From positions 75,033-139,032 of the forward strand of contig CABJAP010000013.1 of NCBI GenBank assembly GCA_902363595.1: DNA of 64,000 bases, in the 5' to 3' direction. Of this stretch, positions 59,054 to 64,000 are shown piece after piece. Both the position numbers and the translations under genes were made by a program. The stretch is from Clostridia bacterium (GTDB taxonomy: Bacteria > Bacillota > Clostridia > Peptostreptococcales > Anaerovoracaceae). The first letter of the stretch is position 1, and every line of letters begins with the position of its first letter. A model generated the notes under the pieces. It was given only the letters and a program-made list of their open reading frames with translations, did not search any database and was not told the origin of the DNA.

Positions 59054-60571
59054 ATGTTAGAAGAGAAGAAAGTCATCGCAGAAAAGGACGCGCCGGAACT
59101 TCAGCGCGGGATTAAAGGCTGGCAGGTCACCTTTATTGGCCTGGGCGGAGTAATCGGCTCCTGCTACTTCCTGGGACTCGGGCTTACCATTCAAACTATG
59201 GGTCCTGCAGTCATCATTGGTTTTGGTATTGTAGGCGTTATCATCTACGCAGTTATGGTAGCTTATGCAGAACTGCTTGTAAACCTGCCTAGAAAAGGGT
59301 CCTTTGTATCTTATACCAAGGAATTCCTTGGTCCCCAGTGGTCCATTGGTATGGGCTGGGCCTTCTGGTGCAATTGGGTTGCATATGTCCCTTCGGAAGC
59401 AGTGGCGATGGCCACGGTGCTTCAATACCTGACCGGTTCCACCAGCGTAACCTTCTATATAGCGACAGCTGTAGGTGCTATGGCTGCAATCACGGTCATC
59501 AATTCCTGCGCAGTCAATATTTTTGCAAAAATCGAATCAGGCCTCGCAATCACGAAAGTCATAATTATTATTTTATTTGTTATTCTAGCCTTTGGTATTT
59601 GGGTCGGTCTCTGGGGAAGCGATGAGTTCCTCGGCGGAAAGATAAACTTTGGCGGCGACATCAGCTTTGCGGAATCTATGTTCCCCAAGGGCGCGCTGAT
59701 TGTATTTACGCAAATGACACTGGTACTCGTAACTTGCCAGGGCACAGAGATCGTAGGTCTTGCCGCTGCCGAATCCCAGGATCCGGAGCGCTCTGTTCCT
59801 AAGGCATGCAGAAGTGTAACATGGAGGCTGCTTGGCCTTTATATTATTCCGATTATTTTGGTACTGCTTATTTATCCTTGGGATTTGGCAAATGACTCAA
59901 ACCCGGTATTTGCGGACATCATGAACCGCTACGACATGGGATTCTTTGGAACGGTCATGTCAGCTGTGGTATTCGTCGCTGCGTTTTCCTGTGCCAACAC
60001 CGGCTTTTATGGAACAGTTCGCGCCATGTATGGTTTGGCTTGTGAGGGCCTTGCACCAAAGTTCCTGACCAAGCTGACCAAGAATGGAAATCCAAGAAAC
60101 TGCGTATGGTTCACCCTGGCATGTATGTGGGTGGTTCTTGTCCTCGGCCTTATCTCAGAGCTTACGGGAGCGTTGGAGACTTTATACGGGAGCTTGCTTT
60201 CCATATCTGGTTTTACGGGAACCCTGGCCTGGATCGGAATTTGCCTGTCCCAGGTGGTCATGAGAAGGCGTCTGCGGGCAAGAGGCTACGACCCCAGAGT
60301 ATGTCTGAAAGCAAAAGTAAGCGACTGGCTGGAATGGCTGCCGTTTGCAGGAGCCTGTGTACAGGTGATCGCTCTGGTCATGCTGGTTATCGAGGATCAG
60401 CTGGTATTTGGAATTGCACTTGCTGCCGTAGTTGTTCCAATGCTGGTAAGATGGATTAATGTCAAGAGAGGAACCGCAAGAGATGTGGTTATGGTAAGCG
60501 AGGGGGAAAAATCCTTTGATGAAACTTTCCCGGACCTGACAAAGAAAGGCACCGGTAAGGATTTAGCCTAA
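59054..60571 (+). CDS. APC family amino-acid permease (AAT-like)
   Basis: This 505-residue protein has about twelve membrane helices. ELQRGIKGWQVTFIGLGGVIGSCYFLGLGLTIQTMGPAVIIGF is the helix-1 signature of amino-acid/polyamine permeases of the GabP/LysP type; LVNLPRKGSFVSYTKEFLGPQWSIGMGWAFWCNW is the conserved loop and helix 3; VTCQGTEIVGLAAAESQDPERSVPKA is helix 6. The C-terminus is an extended cytosolic tail. It lies behind the Cache-type two-component pair, whose probable ligand class (amino acids) suits it as a regulated target. RBS GGAGG. Confidence 0.9.
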   Translation: MLEEKKVIAEKDAPELQRGIKGWQVTFIGLGGVIGSCYFLGLGLTIQTMGPAVIIGFGIVGVIIYAVMVAYAELLVNLPRKGSFVSYTKEFLGPQWSIGMGWAFWCNWVAYVPSEAVAMATVLQYLTGSTSVTFYIATAVGAMAAITVINSCAVNIFAKIESGLAITKVIIIILFVILAFGIWVGLWGSDEFLGGKINFGGDISFAESMFPKGALIVFTQMTLVLVTCQGTEIVGLAAAESQDPERSVPKACRSVTWRLLGLYIIPIILVLLIYPWDLANDSNPVFADIMNRYDMGFFGTVMSAVVFVAAFSCANTGFYGTVRAMYGLACEGLAPKFLTKLTKNGNPRNCVWFTLACMWVVLVLGLISELTGALETLYGSLLSISGFTGTLAWIGICLSQVVMRRRLRARGYDPRVCLKAKVSDWLEWLPFAGACVQVIALVMLVIEDQLVFGIALAAVVVPMLVRWINVKRGTARDVVMVSEGEKSFDETFPDLTKKGTGKDLA

Positions 60572-60641
60572 GACTGCAGAAATGGGAACTGCATTTCGAT
60601 AGAATATCTTACCTTTGAAAAGCACTGCCCTTTCATCAATA

Positions 60642-60684
60642 ACATAGAAAAACAGCAGACCCGCGGGTTTGCTGTTTTTCTATG
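60642..60684. terminator. Bidirectional terminator between permease and GGDEF genes
   Basis: A 16-bp perfect stem (arms ACATAGAAAAACAGCA and its complement) surrounds a GC-rich loop; A/T runs on both sides serve both convergent genes. Confidence 0.85.
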
Positions 60685-60686
60685 TC

Positions 60687-61910
60687 TTAATTCTTTCTTC
60701 CTTTATAAATTTCTTGTTTGTTTCTGTACATCCTTTCATCTGCCATCTGCAAAAGTTTCGCTATATCAGAAGCCTCTTCTCGATGTGCCACACCCCAGCT
60801 TATGGATATTTCCGCATGAGAATTTCGTTTTTTTCCGTATTCCACCAGTTCCTTATTAATACTGTACATACGTTGCATGGGAACGGTTTCATTGGCTTCC
60901 ATGAAAAGAACCAGAAATTCATCGCCACCATAGCGAAAGAACAAGTCTTGCTGGCGGATATATTTTTTTACGGTTTTCGCCACAGTAATCAAATATTGAT
61001 CGCCTTCCAAGTGGCCGTATTGGTCATTGACCTCCTTTAAACCGTTTAAATCTACAAAGCAGACGCAAAACGGCGTTTCTTTTTCCCAGAGTTCTTGCAG
61101 GATATCATCTGCGTATTGCCGATTATAACAACCGGTCAGCAGATCGGTATATGCAATGATCCGCAGCTTTTCATCATCTTGTTTTTCCTGGAGCAGCGCT
61201 TCCCGTTCTTTCCGATTCAGGTCTGCATAGTAGTTGAGCCGGCTCATCCTGAAGCTGTAAAAGGAGGCCAAATAAAATCCCAGTATGGCGAAACAAGCTG
61301 ATTTAATCCCCCACAATTTGAAAACCAAGTCATTCCCATCGGTATAATAAGTGAGCAGATTCAGAATCAAATAGACATATAAAACCAGGGTCAGCCGTAC
61401 TAGAAATGTCAAGCTGGATCGGTCTTTTGCCAGCTGTTTTATCTTGGACCCCGTTCCCGATTTTCGAATCGCATGGAAAATCACGCCAGCCAGAATAAAT
61501 CCCAGCAGCACTGGATAGCGCTTGAGATTTTCTGACATCAACGTCTGATTATCAAACAGCATCAATGGTTTATTCATAAACAGTGCAAAGGCACAGCGAA
61601 GGATAATATTCACTGCCAGCCCGTTTAGAACTCCGTTTAAAGCCATATAGATGTCAGCTATCCAGGACTGCCTGTAGATAATATGAATTTCAGCCATCAA
61701 GAAACAGAAAAAAATGGACCAGTTGGCGATCAAATGGAGTTGTAAAAGGCTGCATCCTGTAAACACCGCGTAGTTGAGGACGAATACACCAATTGCACGC
61801 AGCACACTAGTTTTTTTCCCAAAGCACTCATCAGCCAGGGCCAAAAACTGCCAATTGAAATAAAAGTAGGCGGCTCCTGCTGCAAAAAATGTTAGTAACC
61901 ATGTGCTCAT
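60687..61910 (-). CDS. Membrane GGDEF protein (diguanylate cyclase), second of tandem
   Basis: The protein has 407 residues. About six membrane helices (1-225) are followed by a GGDEF domain (about 245-400): IAYTDLLTGCYNRQYADDIL, CVCFVDLNGLKEVNDQYGHLEGDQYL and the intact active site RYGGDEFLVLF. No RxxD inhibitory site is obvious just before GGDEF. It should make cyclic di-GMP from GTP at the membrane. Its ATG overlaps the stop of the upstream GGDEF gene (ATGA). Confidence 0.9.
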   Translation of the reverse strand: MSTWLLTFFAAGAAYFYFNWQFLALADECFGKKTSVLRAIGVFVLNYAVFTGCSLLQLHLIANWSIFFCFLMAEIHIIYRQSWIADIYMALNGVLNGLAVNIILRCAFALFMNKPLMLFDNQTLMSENLKRYPVLLGFILAGVIFHAIRKSGTGSKIKQLAKDRSSLTFLVRLTLVLYVYLILNLLTYYTDGNDLVFKLWGIKSACFAILGFYLASFYSFRMSRLNYYADLNRKEREALLQEKQDDEKLRIIAYTDLLTGCYNRQYADDILQELWEKETPFCVCFVDLNGLKEVNDQYGHLEGDQYLITVAKTVKKYIRQQDLFFRYGGDEFLVLFMEANETVPMQRMYSINKELVEYGKKRNSHAEISISWGVAHREEASDIAKLLQMADERMYRNKQEIYKGRKN

Positions 61911-63085
61911 CTCAAATCACCGCCTTTTTTTAGCCGTTTTTTATCCCGATACATAGCCTCATCCGCAACTCGGATCAGGTCATCAACCTCCATCTCTCCA
62001 CAGGCAGCGCCATAACTGAAAGACATGGGCTCTTCCAGTCGGGAAATCGCATTGCGCAAAGCTTTCATTCTTTCTTCAGCCGTTTCCAGCGTTGTGTTCG
62101 GGAAAACCAGCAAAAACTCATCCCCGCCGATTCTGGCCAGCAGTTCCCCTTGTGTCAAATGTGATTTCAGTTCTTCTGCAAACCGTATCAGCAACTGGTC
62201 TCCGACTTGATGTCCTTTTTCGTCGTTTATTTTTTTCAATCCGTCTAAATCGATAAACGCAATCGAGCAGGTCTCCTTTCCTTGCATTTTTTGGAGATAT
62301 TCGGTAATATAACGCCGCGAAAAGCACCTAGTCATTGCATCTTGTTTTAAGGAAGTCTCAAGCTCAATCCGCATTATCTGCTCCCGCGCCCGCTCTGCGG
62401 CCAGCCGCTCGTATTCTTCTTCCACTCTTCGTTCCCTGGCAATGATCCATTTTTGCCTAATAATAAGAAAAATCAGCAAAAGAAGCAGCAGATTACCAGC
62501 GGCCAGCAGGATCGCCACGATATTGCCAACCTTAATCATACAAAATATGGAATCTGCAAGCACGTATAAAACCCCGCACCACAAAAAACAGAGAAACAAA
62601 TCATCCTGCTTGCGGTCGTGCTTCAATTCAATGAACCTTGATTGCAGCAACGGTCGGCAGAAAAGGAGCATCACGCAAAGAAGACAATTGGCGGCCAGCA
62701 GAATGCCCATCCGAATATGGGGGCTGTAAAAAATCTGGTCAATCGTAATATTTCCAATCAGAGCCGCTGCGCCGATTAGCGTCAGAAGAATGGAAGAAAA
62801 AAGTAGAAAAGGAATCAAGTATCCAAGCTTTGCTTTGTACTGTTGATCCCTGAACAATTTTATCGGGACAAGATGAAGCGCTCCAAAAATCAAAAGAAAG
62901 AGGGGCAGGGATGGTCCCAAAATAGCCCCCGCAAGAATCCATGTTACCCTAGCCACACAAAAGGCAATTTGCAGCGCCCGCCAGTTATCCCACTTAACAA
63001 AAGCGCCCTCTTTTTCCCATAAATACTCCCACATTGCCGAGGACGCCGCCAGCAGGATTGTTAAAAGTAAAAATGTCCATTCCAT
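61907..63085 (-). CDS. Membrane GGDEF protein (diguanylate cyclase), first of tandem
   Basis: The protein has 392 residues from ATG 63085 (GGAG 5 nt upstream; ATG 63136 has no ribosome site). Six hydrophobic helices fill about 1-205, then a short coiled coil (RRVEEEYERLAAERAREQIM), then GGDEF (about 235-390): KQDAMTRCFSRRYITEYL, SIAFIDLDGLKKINDEKGHQVGDQLLIRF and ARIGGDEFLLVF. The catalytic motif is intact. It shares layout with the next gene; the two may be duplicates tuned to different signals. Residues 1-205 match no sensor family I know. Confidence 0.9.
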   Translation of the reverse strand: MEWTFLLLTILLAASSAMWEYLWEKEGAFVKWDNWRALQIAFCVARVTWILAGAILGPSLPLFLLIFGALHLVPIKLFRDQQYKAKLGYLIPFLLFSSILLTLIGAAALIGNITIDQIFYSPHIRMGILLAANCLLCVMLLFCRPLLQSRFIELKHDRKQDDLFLCFLWCGVLYVLADSIFCMIKVGNIVAILLAAGNLLLLLLIFLIIRQKWIIARERRVEEEYERLAAERAREQIMRIELETSLKQDAMTRCFSRRYITEYLQKMQGKETCSIAFIDLDGLKKINDEKGHQVGDQLLIRFAEELKSHLTQGELLARIGGDEFLLVFPNTTLETAEERMKALRNAISRLEEPMSFSYGAACGEMEVDDLIRVADEAMYRDKKRLKKGGDLR

Positions 63086-63309
63086 AAAGCTCCATCCGAT
63101 TTCTCTCAGCATCAGCAGAAAAATTTCTACAAACATGCACCGCTGAGCATTTATTTCGTATATCCCAATTATAGTTCAGCGCATTCGAATAAACAACTGT
63201 ATATTGAGGATATCTTTTTTCCCTTGCGGGAAATTTTGGCGGCGTGCTCCTGAAGGGCCTGTTGGAGCTATTTGGATTGTTGGGCTTGCCGAGCCTGTTG
63301 GACTTGCCG

Positions 63310-63513
63310 GGGCCCGGCTACGGGCCTCGGCTATAGGTGAAATCATCGCGATTCAGCTTTCCTGTGAAGCTCCACGATAATTTTTTATCGCTATCCGGCA
63401 ACAAAGACTCGTTTAGGGGATAATTTGGCTCCACATTATGCCAAATTGACCGCCAAATTCGCCAAAAATTATCGCTGGCGGCCAATTTTCGGTGCTTCCG
63501 CGATGAAATCGCT
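63310..63513. repeat. Intergenic ATCATCGC/TTATCGC repeat cluster (copy 2)
   Basis: GGGGCCCGGCTACGGGCC is followed by AAATCATCGCGAT (63340 on), a hairpin CCACGATAA-TTTT-TTATCG (63372-63390), AAAATTATCGC (63467-63475), and a hairpin GCGAT-GAA-ATCGC (63500-63512). Motifs and the first spacing (31-32 nt from the AAATCATCG motif to CCACGAT) match copy 1 at 24389. No gene is seen in 63137-63634. Confidence 0.55.
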
Positions 63514-63634
63514 GTCATTCCCCGGAGCGGTGGCCCGCCAGCCTTGATCACTTTTATCCCACTGGCTCTCATGGGGAAGATACTCTTCCCCACCTCCCTT
63601 TGCGCCGGAGGTCCGAATCGTTCCTTTTGAAACA

Positions 63635-63665
63635 GAAAAACGACAGGGGTTTATTTCCCTGCCGT
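63635..63665 (-). terminator. Terminator of the former tRNA-Arg gene
   Basis: On the minus strand ACGGCAGGG/CCCCTGTCGT with T5 follows the tRNA 3' end by about 8 nt. Confidence 0.7.
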
Positions 63666-63672
63666 TTATTCA

Positions 63673-63717
63673 TGGCACTCCCGAGAGGATTCGAACCTCC
63701 GACGCACGGTTTAGGAA
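63673..63717 (-). other. tRNA-Arg(CCT) 3' fragment: attachment site of an integrated element
   Basis: On the minus strand the sequence from anticodon loop TTCCTAA through the T-arm GGAGGTTCGAATCCTCT to acceptor CGGGAGTGCCA is a normal 3' half of a tRNA (anticodon CCT, Arg). The 5' half is absent: no ACTCCCG partner lies at the expected distance, and the anticodon stem has no 5' arm. This is the classical scar left when an integrase inserts an element into a tRNA 3' end and the duplicate fragment stays at the far boundary. Confidence 0.8.
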
Positions 63718-63787
63718 ACACTACAATTTTGTTGGAAAATAGCCGTATTTAGGCATAGTGGCACGCCCCTGGCACGGTCCTTTTTTA

Positions 63788-63838
63788 TATGAAAAAGACA
63801 CATTGCGCTTAACACAAACACCCCGCAACGTGTCTCTT
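63788..63838 (-). terminator. Terminator inside the mobile element
   Basis: On the minus strand AGACACGTTGCG pairs with CGCAATGTGTCT (one mismatch) and is followed by TTTTCA. It lies about 80 nt downstream of the partial element gene. Between it and the tRNA fragment nothing coding is visible. Confidence 0.65.
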
Positions 63839-63919
63839 GAAATCCGTACAGTATATGATATAATTTTTATGATAGGGAGCGGTGGCAAGCCCGCCCTCCC
63901 TTTTATGTGTGCCTGCTGT

Positions 63920-64000
63920 TTATTCAGCAGGTTTTTCCTTTGGTTTATATTGCTCGTCCCCTGTCTCAATGTACAGGATGAAATCATTTATGCTTTTTTC
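63920..64000 (-). CDS. Mobile-element protein, C-terminal 26 residues (partial)
   Basis: On the minus strand an open frame runs in from the window edge and ends at TAA 63920-63922. The last residues read INDFILYIETGDEQYKPKE followed by KPAE, a plausible charged protein tail; the other frames are interrupted. It lies within the element bounded by the tRNA fragment, nearest to the attachment site, a position often held by an integrase, excisionase or relaxase-accessory gene. Too short to name. Confidence 0.45.
   Translation of the reverse strand, partial: EKSINDFILYIETGDEQYKPKEKPAE

Noticed and set aside
63640..63720. An intact tRNA gene
   Set aside because: Only the 3' half from the anticodon loop is present; the acceptor and D-arm 5' strands are missing.
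63721..63987. An 88-residue minus-strand frame in the mobile element
   Set aside because: A different frame (63920-64000) reads as the real protein tail; this one runs across a terminator into the tRNA fragment.

Overview
The window looks like the chromosome of an anaerobic, amino-acid-metabolising Firmicute of class Clostridia. Family XIII / Anaerovoracaceae-like is my best guess, from gene content only. The signs are two ferredoxin-dependent 2-oxoacid oxidoreductase systems, two PaaK-type CoA ligases, a class B sortase, T-box control, strong AGGAGG ribosome sites and many amino-acid permeases. I ran no similarity search, so all family names come from motifs and sequence memory.

Layout. 1-2227: end of leuB, an AEC carrier, and an EamA transporter broken by one in-frame stop. 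2312-2578: a highly folded non-coding element between convergent genes. 2640-9927 (minus): a catabolic-looking operon (saccharopine-dehydrogenase-like protein, unknown protein, Na+/solute symporter with a small membrane partner, amidohydrolase, then alpha/beta hydrolase, YjbQ and ElaA). It is headed by a textbook sigma-54 promoter and three palindromic upstream sites, and the next gene is a PAS/AAA+ sigma-54 activator whose start contains an out-of-frame A7 tract. 11884-16341: pentapeptide protein, Nei/Fpg-like glycosylase lacking Pro2, a three-gene DUF2089/membrane-protein set, and a nitroreductase. 16462-24334: a complete-looking aromatic amino-acid operon (DAHP synthase, tyrA, aroB, aroA, aroC, pheA, aroE-aroK fusion; no dehydroquinase) controlled by a Phe/Tyr-rich leader peptide and attenuator.

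24615-35546: amidohydrolase plus nitrilase-type hydrolase with a divergent AraC regulator, GntR, ispE, a secreted Ig-like protein, tadA, CvpA, class B sortase and a secreted FN3-like protein. 35848-41276 (minus): PaaK - iorA - iorB - PaaK - ACT protein, for interconversion of aryl-pyruvates and aryl-acetyl-CoAs. 41677-49951: a decayed sortase substrate and two membrane-anchored LuxR regulators flanking a second saccharopine-dehydrogenase-like gene, an APC permease and a lipoprotein esterase. 51332-54727 (minus): a four-subunit 2-oxoacid:ferredoxin oxidoreductase under a T-box that reads as isoleucine-specific. 55003-60571: LysR regulator, a 48-residue small gene, and a two-component pair (the regulator carries a DUF2294-like tail) followed by an APC permease. 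61907-63085 and 60687-61910: two tandem membrane diguanylate cyclases.

63673-64000: a tRNA-Arg 3' fragment marks the attachment-site boundary of an integrated mobile element that continues off the right edge. The shared theme is amino-acid and short-chain acid metabolism under several layers of amino-acid sensing: attenuator, T-box, ACT protein and sigma-54/PAS.
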